DNA from: Strigamia acuminata
Taxonomy: Eukaryota > Arthropoda > Chilopoda > Geophilomorpha > Linotaeniidae
Assembly: GCA_949358305.1 (NCBI GenBank)
Contig: OX442314.1
Coordinates: forward strand, 40,246,581-40,310,580
Direction: 5' to 3'
DNA: 64,000 nucleotides
Under the pieces are notes generated by a model. That model was not told the DNA's origin. It was given only the letters and a program-made list of their open reading frames with translations, and ran no database searches. Every line of letters starts with the position of its first letter. Positions within the stretch are counted from its first letter, which is position 1. The position numbers were made by a program, and so were the translations under genes. This document shows, piece by piece, positions 11,735 to 24,200 of the stretch.

Positions 11735-11845
11735 ACATGATCTAAAAGAAAGGAACATTTGTGAAAATCGAAATCAGAAGTCGGTGCAGAAATTTATGAA
11801 GTATTTACAAGTTGAGCGGTACGAATTTAGAAATTTTTGAATAAA

Positions 11846-14800
11846 ATGGCGGCCAAAGTCGAATCTGCCATTACATACGTAGAGAAGCTGAACGGGCGCA
11901 ATTATTCGACGTGGGAGTACCGCGACGCTGCTCAAGTCAAGGGAAGCTTGGTCAGTTATAATCGATGATGCGCCGATCAAAACTCTGGGCGAGACTGATG
12001 ATGCATTCAAGACCCGAGTTAAAGAATGGACGACAAAAGATGTCGAAACGCTTAACATAATTCTGCAAACTATTGATACCGCTCAATTACGCCATGTGCT
12101 GAACCACGATACGGCAAAGTCGGCTTGGACTGCACTCAAGACCGAAAATCAAGGCGAGGTTGCAGAATTAAAAGTTCAAAAGCGAGTAGAACTCGCACAC
12201 ATTCGCATGAAACCGACTGAAACCGTGGCGGTATATTTGGACCGGATGATATCGGTTGCCGAGGAGCTGAATTCAATCGGGGCACCGATTGACGAGGCCG
12301 AGCTGTGCGCACACGTCTTGAGGGGGCTGACATCTGACTACAGAGGCGTCGTAACAAGTTGCAACGTGGTCGGACGCAGCACACTGAAAATGCAAACTTT
12401 TCGACGCGCATTGCAAGCGGAGGAGATGAGGCGTACGGCGTTGCCTGCTCCCACCGATTTCAAGTTGGAAAGTGCAGCATGGGCGCGTGGCCCAAATGGA
12501 AGCGGTGGACGAGGAAACCCTGGATCTTGGCGTGGCGGAGCGACCAACCGGGCCGGCAGGCAGCCCACGAAATGTTGGAATTGTGGGCGTTTGGGCCATC
12601 GATATGCGGAATGCCGACAACTCGTTGACCCCAAGGCTGCTGCTGAGATTCGTGCCCGCTCTCAGACCCGCACTCGAGGAAATTTTAGAGGCCGAAAGCA
12701 GAACGCAAGTGTTGCAGTTGTCCAGCAACCTTCAACATCTGCGAAGGCGGACGAACTGCAGTATGTGGTTGATTATGCGATGCACGCTTATCACCAGACC
12801 ACGTGTTTACTTCACTCCCCGACCACAACAGCCACTAGGGAGGACCCGATATGGTACATGGATTCCGGGGCGTCATCCCACATGTCCAATGACGCAACGT
12901 GCTTTGAACAATTAGACTTATCGCCTGGGAAACAGGTCGTGTTGGCGGATGGACGCAAGGTGCCCTCAGTGGGAACCGGGACTGTGCTCTTAGTTTTATG
13001 GTTAGATGACCAGAGGAAAATAATTAGACTGACTGATGTTAAATATGTCCCGTCATTGAAAACAAATTTATTGTCGGTTGCACGAATTGTGCAACAAGGT
13101 TATGTTGTGTCATTTTCGGACAATAAGTGTGTTGTGTCGACAATGACTGGCACCAAAATATTTGAAGCAATTCAAACTGCTGGATTGTTTCGTTTGAATA
13201 GAAGAGTTGAACAGTCAATTGTCCCCACCCCCCCCCCCCCGATTAATATTGGATTGTCATTGACCGGGGGTAAAGACAAACCTGGAACTAAAATTACTAA
13301 ATTGCCAGTGATTTTATGGCACCGCAGATTGGCACATCTGGGATTTAAGTCTTTAAGAGAGATGGTGTATAAAAATTTAGTAGGAGGCATGGAATTAACT
13401 ATGGACCGGGATCCGAAATTGTGCGACAAGTGCATCATGGCAAAGAAGACGCGATCTCCTTTTGTGTCTACCAATTACATCACGGCATCTGGCCCCATGG
13501 AAATGCTTCATGTCGATTTATGTGGGCCATTTAGGCGCGAATCGATAAAAGGGAACAGGTACATTTTTACGATAGTTGATGATTTCTCCCGAGTGATATT
13601 CACTCGTTTTTTGGAGAAGAAGTCGGACACGGTGGAGGAATTTAAGAAATTTTTATTACTTTACGAGAAGAGATTTGGGGCGAAATTAAAACGATTGAGA
13701 TCCGACAACGGTACTGAGTTCGTCAATACTGCATTTAAAGATTTATTGACCAGCCGTGGTGTCCATCATCAGTTGACCATTCCATACAGCCCCTCCCAAA
13801 ATGGCGTCGCGGAACGTGCAAACCGGAAGCTGTTGGACGCTGCAAGGACCTTATTATTGGACGCTAAGCTGCCCACTCAATTTTGGCAGGATGCGGTTGA
13901 AACTGCCGCATATGCCTCCAACAGGTCCAAAATGCAACGTTTCGATGCTGAGACCCCAATTGAGAGGTTGACGGGCCGTAAACCTAATGTAGCAAACATG
14001 AGAATTTTTGGCAGTCTTGCTTACACATGGATACCAACACAGGACCGCTCGAAATTAGAACCCTGAGCCAAGAGAGCAATATTTACTGGATACCCATTCA
14101 GTGCTCCCGGTTGGAGTTTTTATGATCCAATAGCCCGTAAATATTTTGTTTCACGGGATGTGAAATTTGATGAAGATACTTTAGGTTCGAGTTTGTTGTC
14201 CGATGCCCCACCCCTGGCTCAAGAGGATAACCAGTTGGATGAACCTGTGGTGCCGGATTTACCTGAGGAGGTTCCGGTAATACATTCATTCCCGCTGGAC
14301 TCGAGATGCCAGGTTCCAATGTATCCTGCGGGCCAATTGCCGCAATGTGGCCCAGTTCGGAGGTACCCACAAATAATTAGGCGGCCACCTGTGCCTTACG
14401 AGACGATAGATTGGCGGAGACACCGGACAACTCGGAACCGACCGCCTGTTTCGGATGATGCCAATGTGGCCCAAGTTAAGGACACGAAGACCTTAGGTCC
14501 GGTCATAGTTCCGAAGAACTACAAACAAGCTTTGGCATCTACCCAATCAGCATCGTGGAAATCGGCAATGGAAGCCGAACTTAAATCGCATCGAGAGCAA
14601 CAGACATGGAAAATAGTTGACAGACCCCCGGATGCTAAAGTTGTAGGATTCCGTTGGGTCTATTCATTAAAGACTGACCAGCAAGGACGTATAACGCGAT
14701 ACAAAGCAAGATTAGTTGCGCAGGGATTTAACGTCATACAGGGGGTTGATTATGATGAGTCTTATTCCCCCGTAGTACGATTAGCCACGGTGAGAATACT

Positions 14801-16064
14801 GATGGCATTAGCAGCGAAACGCCGACTTCGCGTCAAGCACCACGATGTCGAAACGGCATATTTGCATACCCGCCTGAAGGAGACAGTCTATATGGAGCTA
14901 CCCGAAGGACTCGGCGATCGGACAACTCAAGTATGTTTACTTGAGAAGGCGGTATATGGTTTGCCCCAAGCGGGACGTGCTTGGCACGAGAAGTTGGAGC
15001 AAGTGTTGCTTGCCGTGGGATTTACGAAACACCCGACAGAACAGTGTGTTTATAAATACACGAGGGGACAATCCATAATTTTTGTGGCCACGTATGTGGA
15101 CGATTTAATTACTTTGGATAATGATGATCGCTTATTAGACCAGTTAATGAAGCAAATTAGGAAAGAGATAAAAGTTATTGACTTGGGAGAGATTAAGTCC
15201 CTATTAGGGATTCGAATAAGTCAAAACGATGAGAAGAACGAGATTACCATGGACCAAACGAAATATATTACGGAATTAATCACGAGGTTTGGTCTTTTAC
15301 AGGCTAAGCCGGTCAAAACTCCGTTAGATGTGTCACAGAAGTTGGACGCCCCAGGTTACCCGTTGGGACCCTCAGCTGCAGACAAGCCATATAGGGAGCT
15401 CGTTGGTGTTCTACTTTATTTGGCACAGGGCACGCGGCCGGACATTGCGTTTGCAGTTTCCTTCCTTTCGCAGTGGCTAAACGACCCGAAGCAAGCTCAC
15501 TGGTTGGCAGCAAAAAGGATCCTGAGGTACCTGATGGGGACGGCAAATTATCGGTTGAAGTATACGGGCAGTGTTGCGGATTTGACTGGATACACTGATG
15601 CATCCTGGAACTCTTGTGATGTGGATGCAAAGTCTTTTGCAGGTTTCGTTACGATGTTGAACGGGACGGCTATCACCTGGCAGGCTAAGAAACTAAAGTT
15701 AGTATGCATGTCGACTTGTGAGGCTGAGTTTTCAGCCATGGTCGAGTTGGGCAAGGAGGTCAGGTGGATCAAGAACTTCATTGAGGACCTGAACATACGA
15801 GAAGCCCAACGACCGGTTACCATCTATTGTGACAACCAACTAGCCATTGCATTGACCAAGGATCAGGGTTACCATGGCAGAACGAAACATTTCAACCGTC
15901 GAGTCTCGTTCATTAGACAGGATATCCGGGATGGCATCTATCGAGTCGAGTTTGTCCCAACGGATGAGATGTACGCAGACGTGATGACGAAAGCGTTACC
16001 GGATACGAAATTGAAGCAAGACTGTAGGAAGTTGGGATTGATTGATTATTCAGAAGATTTGTAA
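11846..16064 (+). pseudogene. copia gag-pol polyprotein with one frameshift and one stop
   Basis: The ATG at 11846 opens gag (LNGRNYSTWEY). At 11921 one extra base moves the rest into a second frame, which continues through the UBN2 gag core, CCHC knuckle CWNCGRLGHRYAEC (about 12571), protease WYMDSGASSHMS (about 12852), integrase zinc domain (HRRLAHLG...CDKCIMAKK) and its DDE core (VDLCGPF, SDNGTEF, NGVAERANR). A TGA at 14064-14066 interrupts the frame, which continues unchanged beyond it. Reverse transcriptase follows (RWVYSLK, YVDDL near 15095) and then RNase H (TDASWNSC, CEAEF) to the TAA at 16062. Apart from those two lesions every catalytic motif is present. The gene order protease-integrase-RT is diagnostic for Ty1/copia. 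Confidence 0.9.
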
Positions 16065-16106
16065 AATAAGTTTATTAATTTTTTCGGAAATGAATATGGG
16101 CGGCTA

Positions 16107-16271
16107 TGTTAGAGATATATTCACTTTACACAATAATGTATAGTGTTGAGCATATTGTATACCTAAATCTATTGTTACATTAAATCAGATGTTCTTGTTT
16201 GGTTGCAACTAAATATGTAAACGTGTGTAGATTCTTTCCCAGTTTGGGAGCTCTGCTCAATTTCCCTAACA
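16107..16271 (+). repeat. 3' LTR of the copia element
   Basis: 165 bp, TGTTAG...CTAACA, followed directly by the GAGCC target duplication. It carries the 35-bp segment absent from the 5' copy. The purine-rich stretch before it (ATATGGGCGG) is a weak polypurine tract. Confidence 0.9.
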
Positions 16272-16554
16272 GAGCCGCACTTCATCTAAAAAATATACTA
16301 CTAAAAAGAAAAAAAGAAATTTTTATACAATTTTATATAATTTTGCTTAAAAATTTACAAAAGTTTGCAAAATAATCAGCTCGCGCCCCGCCAGTGAGGC
16401 GAAACCCTGTGTTAGATTAATGAATTTTTATTTGTATTTATTGCTTTGGTAATGAATTTTATATACGACGCTGCAATAATCGTTCTTTTCTTTCTCAGCA
16501 ACTTTTATATTTTTTTAATTACATTTGAAATCAACAGCTGTGCAACCATTTCTT

Positions 16555-16668
16555 TGTATTCTCTCGCTGAAAGAAATCTTGGATCATTTTCAAAAACTTT
16601 CTCGACTAATTTGGTAGATTGAAGAGATCGAGTAATTGTTTCGCGCTACGACAACAACCATGTTGAAT
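16555..16668 (-). pseudogene. Small Cul5-like fragment
   Basis: On the minus strand this closely matches the part of the neighbouring Cul5-like gene at 28785-28910 (the segment with KAFENDPRFLSARD), with a 3-base and an about 30-base deletion. It lies only about 100 bases beyond the stop codon of the complete gene. It is a third, very short cullin copy in the window and cannot encode a protein. Confidence 0.65.
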
Positions 16669-16689
16669 CTTGTCGTTTAGAAATTTATA

Positions 16690-16781
16690 CACTTGTACAC
16701 ACTTGTAAAATAATGGCAAAATTTATTTATTATACGTTTGAAAAAGATTAATCGACAGCAAATTGAAATCCTAGGCAACGT
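16690..16781 (-). other. Displaced last codons, stop and poly(A) signal of the Cul5-like gene
   Basis: Reading the minus strand across the gypsy insertion and removing one copy of the ACGT target duplication, the frame of the Cul5-like gene continues as Tyr-Val-Ala-stop. The TAG is at 16771-16773, and cullin-5 proteins end in just this Y-x-A style. An AATAAA on the minus strand at 16722-16727 is the likely original polyadenylation signal. The gene's own terminator is therefore now about 10.8 kb from its body. Confidence 0.75.
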
Positions 16782-17404
16782 TGTGACCAGCTGCCCCTGC
16801 GCACGGGTCGCTGCACTGCAACGGCAATGCACTTGGCGCAGCTCCAGCGCCTCTCGTATCTCGCGCAGCCTGTTGCGGTCCCCCGCAACCAGGTGGAGCT
16901 GCGGGCCTTTGGTCAAGCAGGATCGGGCCCCGGAAGTCGCCCTTCCGGAAGTGGTTGGTCCCCGTAGGGACAAGAGAGTTGTTGATCAACCAGCAAGGCG
17001 AACGGTCGTGTTGCGACCGCCTCCAAAACTGGCTATTGAGATAACCCAAACTATCGGCGTGGCGATGATATCGCCCGCCGGGACCTGAGCGTCCAGTTGC
17101 GCCACGTCCGCCGGACGTTAACCGTAACTTCGGCGGCGTGGCCCAAAACCGATTACCGACCTCGTGTGTCATGGCGGCCGATGGCCGCCGTGCCACGCGG
17201 TCTGATTAGGGGCGGTTCGAAGGAACCGCCGCCTTGGGAAATACACTATGGGACACTACAATCATACCCCTAGACATCTAATAAAGCCATAACTAAAACT
17301 ATATTGTGTCTCCGTGTATTTCGTGGTTTGTTTTATCGTGTGTGTTGCGTCCAGCGCCTCCGTGGCTCTCCCCCGACCACGTGGCGTCCGTCCGAACACT
17401 CACA
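16782..17404 (+). repeat. 5' LTR of the gypsy element
   Basis: 623 bp, TGTGACC...CTCACA. It contains AATAAA at 17280-17285 (polyadenylation signal) and, 50 bases upstream, a perfect 8-bp hairpin GGCGGTTC-GAAG-GAACCGCC at 17211-17230. GC-rich and inverted segments (CCGCCGGACG, GGCGGCGTGG) precede it. Bases after the LTR (TGGGCCCGTCC, 17409) form the probable tRNA primer site; I could not assign the tRNA. Confidence 0.95.
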
Positions 17405-19624
17405 ATTGTGGGCCCGTCCAGGATTTTGAATTCTCTTGCGAATACTATTCTAATTTACTGATTGTGCGAAGCACAATATTAAATGAATTTTTTCTTTCAA
17501 CTAGAGGGGGAAATTTCCTTGGTCATGATTGTGACAGGGGGTCAGCAGGCGAAACGGCCGCTAATCGCTGACCATTGGACCCTGATCAGACAAAAATTGG
17601 TGGCTTTGCATGTCCAGCTTGCCTGGGTACTGGCAAGCCGGGACTTACACTAGCCACACTTTCCAACGGTCTTCTATTCCTTTCTAGCTTAGCCTAAAAA
17701 ACTGAGTGGTTGGGAGGGGAATATAATTCCAAACCTTCTTTATTATTTCTATTTCTTGGTGCGCAGCCCAAGTAAAAGTAATGGGACAGTCTGCAGCGTA
17801 TTCAAACTCGATTCGTGGAGGAGGCGCGCTGGTGGCCACCAGCAAACCAAATCCCACGGGGGAGAAGCGGTCATATTCCAGGTGCCACGCTGCAATCACT
17901 GGTTCCATTATGGGCCGGGCGAGGAGGCGATGTTGAACTGAGCTTTGAGTGACACCAAATTTCTTGTAGGACGTTTAGTCGCTTGGATGCAGGTTGCTAG
18001 CTTAGTGGTCGCTGGCGCGGGAACAGTCACGTGCGGTGAGTTGGCGTGTAGTTGGACCCGAGTAGCAGCGAAGTGTCCGCACACATGGGAAGACTGCCTT
18101 GATTTTTGTTGCGACTCATAATTTATGGGTTGCGTTGTGGCTGCTCAAGGCGCTCATCCGGGTTCACATCGGTCATAATCCTACCCTGTCCCGTGTACTG
18201 GTTGGTAGGCAACTGCAAGTTAACGTATTTAACCCAAGAGTTGCTGAAATTGGGACACGGACAGCAGGGAGAGCTGCCGGAGGTACGGGGATACCGATGG
18301 TGAAGTGCTCAAATGGTACAGAGAGTTCGTTAGGGCGTAGGAACGATATCTGTGCGTTCAGGTAGCTACCAACTTTGAAAAAAGATTGGGAATCTAGCCT
18401 GTAACTTTTGTTTCTGAATTTTATTCACTCTTGCTTGATTTCTGGGCTACTGCAGTTTGTTAAAGGACTGTGCTCGAACCACAGTCTGGAGCAATCTCTG
18501 TAATTTGGAAATTAGTTGTTTTTACATCTTTTTCATTTTTTACTTTTTCTCTAAACTTCCCTATCTATGATTTTCATGGTTTTCTTGGGACCCCACACCT
18601 GACAGCGGTAATAATCACCTCAAATGCCGGGTTGTATACAGCGTCAAATGGAGGGCGATATGGCTTCACAATGGCGGCTGAAGGGTGGGACCCAAGGCGA
18701 CTAGGGACAGAAGATGCATTTCCTTTTTACTTTAAGTGCAACTGACTGTTCCACAAAAAACACCATTTCATTGGGATGAACAGACATCTCAGTGTAGGCA
18801 CGTTTCTGTCGAAAGGCAGCCTCGTGCAGACTGGAATGAGTCTCCGAAAGGGGTGAGCGGGCGCGTTTGTTGGTCTCTTGGGGCAGAAGAAGAGATTGCA
18901 ACAATATCCCCGTAGTGTAAATATCTGCGAAAAACCTTCTGCTAAAAATTGGAACTTTTTGAGTGTCTTTTAGATTAAAAAACACCCAGTATTTTGTAAT
19001 TTTTTATTTTTTATTTTCTTATCTTTCTTCCTCTGTTTCTTCTTGCGAGGCATCAAGAATCGGTTTGTCTGCGCGCTAGCGCGGTTTGATTTTGTTATTT
19101 GTTGCCAACAATGATAAAATTAACTGGTTTGAAAATTTCGAAGTTCTACAGACATGATTTCGTGCTTTTTTAGAAAAGCACAAAAGTCATGTTTTTGTGG
19201 AATCAGACCATTTTGATCTGGTTCAGAACTTCTAGTTCCAAACAAATTTCTATTTGCTTTCAAAAAATGTTGTTTCTCTTCAGAAATGGAGAAAATTCGG
19301 CATTTATATTGGTCAAAGTTTTATTTTTTGTCAAAAAATCAAGATGGCGACCTGAAAACAATAGAAAAACATGTGGAAATCTCGGAATTTTCGAGAATGA
19401 TTGGAATTTTAAATTTTGACATTTTCTTGGAACTCTGGGAAATCAATTCCATGAATTAATTTAATTTTTCTACCAATGGGAAACCAGGGGGGGGAAGTGA
19501 CATCACTAATCCCTCTCCCAAGAATGGCTACTTGAGCCTAATCTCCTGTCTCCTCATTGGTCGTGACTTAATTCCACTTGTTCACCTTGCAAGCTGCGGT
19601 CCTGCTTTTGGTCACATTGTGTCA
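17405..19624 (+). other. Unusually long untranslated leader of the gypsy element
   Basis: Between the LTR and the gag ATG lie 2.2 kb with no frame that resembles a retroelement protein. Leaders in this group are normally a few hundred bases. Two short antisense frames (17684-17908 and 18701-18985) have somewhat protein-like composition but no recognisable motif. A second copy of the element's polypurine tract occurs near the end (19484-19497). Confidence 0.6.
19484..19497 (+). promoter_or_regulatory. Second polypurine-tract copy in the leader
   Basis: CCAGGGGGGGGAA is found here and again immediately before the 3' LTR (26938-26950), and nowhere else that I noticed. The sequence after it is TGACATC here and TGTGACC at the LTR. 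It could be an extra plus-strand primer or the scar of an ancestral LTR junction. Confidence 0.4.
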
Positions 19625-21226
19625 ATGCCAGCGACCAGAACTGGTAAGACCACGTGGGACTCTCCTGCACCTAATTCTTTCACACCCGCAACGGATTCAG
19701 ATTTGAACGACTCGGATAACAATTCGATTGCTTCTTCAAACGACAATATGTCAGTCCCTAAAGTTAAATTGTTGGATCAAGCGATGCTTGAAACGACTTG
19801 CAACGTCTTTAATCTAGTTATCGATGATATGACAACCTACGAAGTGTGGGAAGACACGCTTCTGAAAGTAGCCGATCACTTGGTGGAACTCCAAGACAAA
19901 TCGGATAGCACTATGCGTCAATTAACGCAAACGCGCACGGAATTCGGTGATATTAGCGACCGGTTAACTCATGCTTTGCAGGAGTTAGACTCTGCGAAAT
20001 TATCGAATGAAAGCTTGTTGAAGATGATAGCTAGTCAAAAAGCTATCGTTGACAGCGTGGTGGCGGCTGGACAATCGAATTTGAGAGCACAATCTGCAAT
20101 CTCAAACACGATTTCTCCCACCGTGACAACACCAAACTCTGGATCCAGCACAGGCTCAACGCCTACGACTGGAAATCCTCTTTTTCTGGCTTGGGGAGAA
20201 AAGTTTCTTCACAAAACTGACCAGGCTATGCCTGCTCCCAGGCCAATGGATGAAGTAGAGCTAAGTAAACGAGTCAAATCCATTGGAATTGAAGCGTTTG
20301 CAGGGGACAAAACGAAAGCTAAGTCTTTCCTTATTGATTTAAAACGTTCTCTACGCTTTGCTTTGCCCTATCTGAACCAAGTGCTTGCTGAGCATTTGTT
20401 TAAGTTTTTCCGAGGAGATGCGGCCACATGGTTCTCTTCTCATGCCAAAACGAATTGGGAGGAATTCGAACATGAATTTATCACCCATTTTCGTCCGAGC
20501 GATGCGCTGCTTTTAGCAGAAATTGCTAAAACACAGCAACTGTCTCATGAGTCTGCCACCCAAGTGGTGATAAGACTCGAGAAGTTATACGCTCAATTGA
20601 CTATTCCTGTGCACGAGAGCCAGCAAATTCAAAAAGTGCTGGCAATTCTGCGCCCAGCGGCCAAGAACATGGTCGCAAATGCCATTAATTTGGAGAACAC
20701 TTGGGCGTCGCTCAGGAAAGCTTGCATTGCTACGGAGGCCGCGATTATAAATCAGGAAACTGTGACAAATGCAGCAATCATTGAGGCGGCAAAAACAGAA
20801 ACTGTTACGCCAATTCAAAAATCCAACCAGCAAATGGTAACAATACCAAATGCTGCGGGTGGAGATAAACCGAAATTTGTTCCGTTTGGATTGAGAAATC
20901 CAAACAATAGAACACTGTTCCCTGCGCCTAAAAATGCTGCGATAGCAGCAACAAAGGCCGCAGAAGGCAACGAGAAGGCGCTAGTCCCGAGCAATAGGCT
21001 CAAAGATTATGCGACCAAACCAAGAGTTGGCGGTTGCTGGGGCTGCGGTGGCGCACACTTTGAAAGGGATTGCCCCCTTAAAGTGGAAGCCGCTAAAGCA
21101 GCAATGGAAACAATCGCCGCTGCCCAACACAGCATGATGCAGGCTATGCTTGCAGCCAATGAATTTGGTGGCTGGCCTGACATGGCGGGAAACGAGGAGT
21201 CGCAGTCGACAGAAACCCCCGAGTAA
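19625..21226 (+). CDS. gag: gypsy Gag
   Basis: 533 residues. The first in-frame ATG of the coding stretch is at 19625; an upstream TTG extension is unlikely. Order: Ser/Thr-rich N-terminus, a coiled coil (about residues 60-140), a Ser/Thr-Pro linker, the retrotransposon gag capsid region (about 215-370, including the FRGDAATWFSSH and WEEFEHEFITHF helices typical of Ty3-type Gag) and one CCHC zinc knuckle CWGCGGAHFERDC at about residue 470. It should assemble particles and bind the element RNA. It ends 35 bases before the pol ATG. Confidence 0.92.
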   Translation: MPATRTGKTTWDSPAPNSFTPATDSDLNDSDNNSIASSNDNMSVPKVKLLDQAMLETTCNVFNLVIDDMTTYEVWEDTLLKVADHLVELQDKSDSTMRQLTQTRTEFGDISDRLTHALQELDSAKLSNESLLKMIASQKAIVDSVVAAGQSNLRAQSAISNTISPTVTTPNSGSSTGSTPTTGNPLFLAWGEKFLHKTDQAMPAPRPMDEVELSKRVKSIGIEAFAGDKTKAKSFLIDLKRSLRFALPYLNQVLAEHLFKFFRGDAATWFSSHAKTNWEEFEHEFITHFRPSDALLLAEIAKTQQLSHESATQVVIRLEKLYAQLTIPVHESQQIQKVLAILRPAAKNMVANAINLENTWASLRKACIATEAAIINQETVTNAAIIEAAKTETVTPIQKSNQQMVTIPNAAGGDKPKFVPFGLRNPNNRTLFPAPKNAAIAATKAAEGNEKALVPSNRLKDYATKPRVGGCWGCGGAHFERDCPLKVEAAKAAMETIAAAQHSMMQAMLAANEFGGWPDMAGNEESQSTETPE

Positions 21227-21261
21227 CTGACGACTGCGCTCTCACTATTGTGTTGATTCCA

Positions 21262-24200
21262 ATGGAAGAAGACATGGAGGATGCTCTATTTGATGACATT
21301 TCATCCACAGAGCCAGATCCTCGCGTGGTTTTTTCCACAGAACCTGAAATCGACCATGTAAACGTTGCATTGAAGACAGGAAAGAGTATTACTCCCCTGC
21401 CTTACATCAAGGCAACACTAAACGGTTTAAAGGTCACCGCTCTGATGGATTCTGGGGCAACCCACAGGTACATCAGCGGGGGAATGCTTAAAAAGCTAAA
21501 CCTCTTGCACTTTATGACTCCATTTTTAGAAAATCGAGTTGTATACACTGGCGATAGACCAACACGTCCAATCGGAACAATCACATTGCCACTCAAGTGG
21601 CGGGGTGGTGAAATCCCTGTGACATTTACTGTTCTTCCATCAGCTTCCAAATTTATATTATTAGGTTGCTCTTGGATTATCGAAAATAGGATTGTTCTCA
21701 ATCTAACAGATCGAGAATATTTCTTTCTTGATTTTCCACATGACACATTTCCCTTCGACGACCCACCATCGCCTGAAGAACTTGGAAATGCAATAATGGA
21801 TCGATGGGATGCTTTGGTTGCAGAATCAAAGTCACCTTCTGTCTCCACGGCTGATTTGAGCCAGAGACTGTTAGCAAAAAGCAATTTGTCACCAAGGCAG
21901 AGATCTCAAATCTTAACTCTTGTAGAAAAATACAGACATGTGTTTAGTGACAAAGCTGGCTGCCACCCCACGTTGGAACATCCAATTCCGACTGGAGATG
22001 CACCTTCATTTCGATGCAAAGACCGACCAATGAATCCCAAGAAAGCTGAGATTTATCGCGAATTGGTTGCTGAATTGCTGAGAGATGGTTGGGCCGAACC
22101 TTGCGAGGGGAGTTATAAAAATCCCCCCGTGATTGTTGCAAAGAAAGACGGAGGGTACCGCCTCTGTATTGACTTTCGCTGGCTAAATAAGATCACAATT
22201 GAGGACGTCTACCAGATGCCCTCAATTTCTATGATTTTGGCCTGTTTAGGTGGAAAAAAGTTCTTTTCTACTTTGGATTTAACTAAAGGTTATTACCAAA
22301 TAAAACTTAAATCAAGTGACAAGAAGAAAACTGCTTTTTCTACTTCTGATGGAACATACCAATTTACTCGTATGCCCTTCGGACTGTGCAATGCACCCAG
22401 TGCATTTCAAAGAATGATGGATCAAGTTCTTGGAACTGCACAACACAAGTGGGCACTCGCTTACCTCGATGATATTATCATTTTTAGCGACTCATTTGAA
22501 GAACACCTTCAGCATTTAGATGACATATTGTCAAAATTAGATAAAAACAAATTGACAGCGAGTCCGTCAAAGTCATTTATTTGCCCTGAAGAATTAAACT
22601 TTCTTGGTTTCACGATGTCAAATGGGGGTTATAGCCCAAACAACGACAAAGTGGAAGCAATTTTAAATTATCCGACCCCTTCCAGTATAAAACAACTTCA
22701 GCGTTTTATTGGAATGGTGGGTTTCTATGCTGCTCTGATTCCAAAATTGAGTATTACTCAAAAACCGTTCTTTGCCCTTCTAAAGAAAGATACAAAATGG
22801 GAATGGTCTGAAGAATGCAATGTTGCCTTCGAATATTTGAAAAATCAACTTGCAAAAGGAATTATGCTGCCTCTGCCTGATTTCGCACGCAACTTCACCA
22901 TCCATACAGATGCTAGTGGCGGCGGGCTCGGAGCTGTCCTCATGCAAATTGATGACCATGGTGCTTTAAGACCAGTTGCGTACGCCAGCAGAACTCTGCA
23001 AGGCGCGGAAAACAACTACAGCACCACCGATTTGGAATGTTTAGCTGTGGTTTGGGCGGTTGATAAGTTCAAGCCATACATTGAATATTCTGAATACCAA
23101 GTTGAGACTGACCATCATGCTCTGAGATTTCTCATGACAATGGAAAATCCAGCTGGAAGACTGGCTAGGTGGGCAATGAAATTGCAGAATGAAAATTTCA
23201 CCATCAAGTACCGGAAAGGCACCGACAATCAAGTCGCAGATGCCTTATCCAGAGTCTCTCTTGATAATGGCAATCCATTAGAAGGAAAAGCAACTCTAAC
23301 AGAGATTATAGAGCCTGTTGCTCTAGCTTATCTCACCAATGAGACCGATTACCCGATGTCTTTCGAGAACATTATATTACAGCAGCGTGCAGATAAACAT
23401 CTTTCAAAACTAATCGAATGGTTGGAATTGGATGATGGACAACCTCGACCAGAACTTCCTAAGTTCTTGGAAGAAAGGCAGTACGACTGCACACTCACTA
23501 GAAAAGGAATGCTTATTATTTATGCACCTTTTAAAACTGATTTCTTTGTGGAGGAAGAGGATTTGGGAATTGGATTTAAAATCTTTATTCCACCATCTCT
23601 GCAACTCGCAGCACTTCAACTAATTCACGACCATCCGATGGCTGGTCACGGAGGAGTTGAAGTAACTCTAGAGCGATTGAAAAGAGTTTATTTCTGGCCT
23701 GGCATGCAAAAAGAAGTAAAACTTCATGTAGCAAGCTGCAATCGCTGCCAACGCTGCAAACCGATTCAGAGAAAACCAAAGGGATTGATGGTCCCAACTT
23801 CTCCAAAAATTGGTCGTTTTGAGAAGATAGGAATCGATCTAATAGGTCCATTACCTAGAACCTCGAACAGAAATCGCTTCATTCTAGTTGTGGTGGATTA
23901 TGCCACCGGCTGGATGGAAGCTACACCGCTGAGATCCGCTAAAATGACTGCAATTGCACCAATTTTAAAACGATTTTTCAGCTGTCATGGGTGCCCTCGT
24001 TTCATGTTGAGCGATAATGGCCCCCAATTCATTTCTGACGTGTTTCAGACTCTCTGTGACGATGCAGGGGTTGTACCAATTAAAGCAACGCCTTACCATC
24101 CCCAGACTAACCTGACTGAACGCGTAAACAGGAATATCAAGATTATGCTTCGAATTTTTACATTTGAGCACGATCACTGGGACAGATGCATTGACCAGAT

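Larger units (their letters stand above)
11590..16271 (+). mobile_element. Ty1/copia retrotransposon, nearly intact
   Basis: The element is bounded by LTRs at 11590-11719 and 16107-16271 and flanked by a perfect 5-bp target duplication GAGCC (11585-11589 and 16272-16276). The LTRs start TGTTAG and end CTAACA and agree closely, except that 35 bases near the middle of the 3' copy are missing from the 5' copy. The LTRs are unusually short (130 and 165 bp). One polyprotein reading frame fills the interior and is broken only by a single-base insertion and one TGA codon. This is an autonomous-type element that decayed only recently. Confidence 0.92.
11528..16409. mobile_element. hAT-like MITE split by the copia element
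   Basis: The left half (11528-11589) starts CAGGAGTTCCCAAAC and the right half (16277-16409) ends GCGAAACCCTG. Both contain a GCGCCCC motif in inverted orientation, as in hAT-derived MITEs. The flanking octamers (CTGTAGAT and TGTTAGAT) resemble a decayed 8-bp target duplication. The copia element inserted inside it, so it is older than that insertion. Confidence 0.45.

Noticed and set aside
17210-17232. tRNA-like GGTTCGAAGGAACC
   Set aside because: It is the loop and stem of an 8-bp LTR hairpin; no acceptor or other arms exist around it.
17684-17908. Antisense ORF in the gypsy leader as a captured gene
   Set aside because: Protein-like composition but only 74 codons, no homology that I recognise and no splice sites. 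Left as a remark.
19532-19624. N-terminal extension of Gag from an upstream TTG
   Set aside because: The first ATG at 19625 begins the protein-like stretch, and a non-ATG start is not needed.
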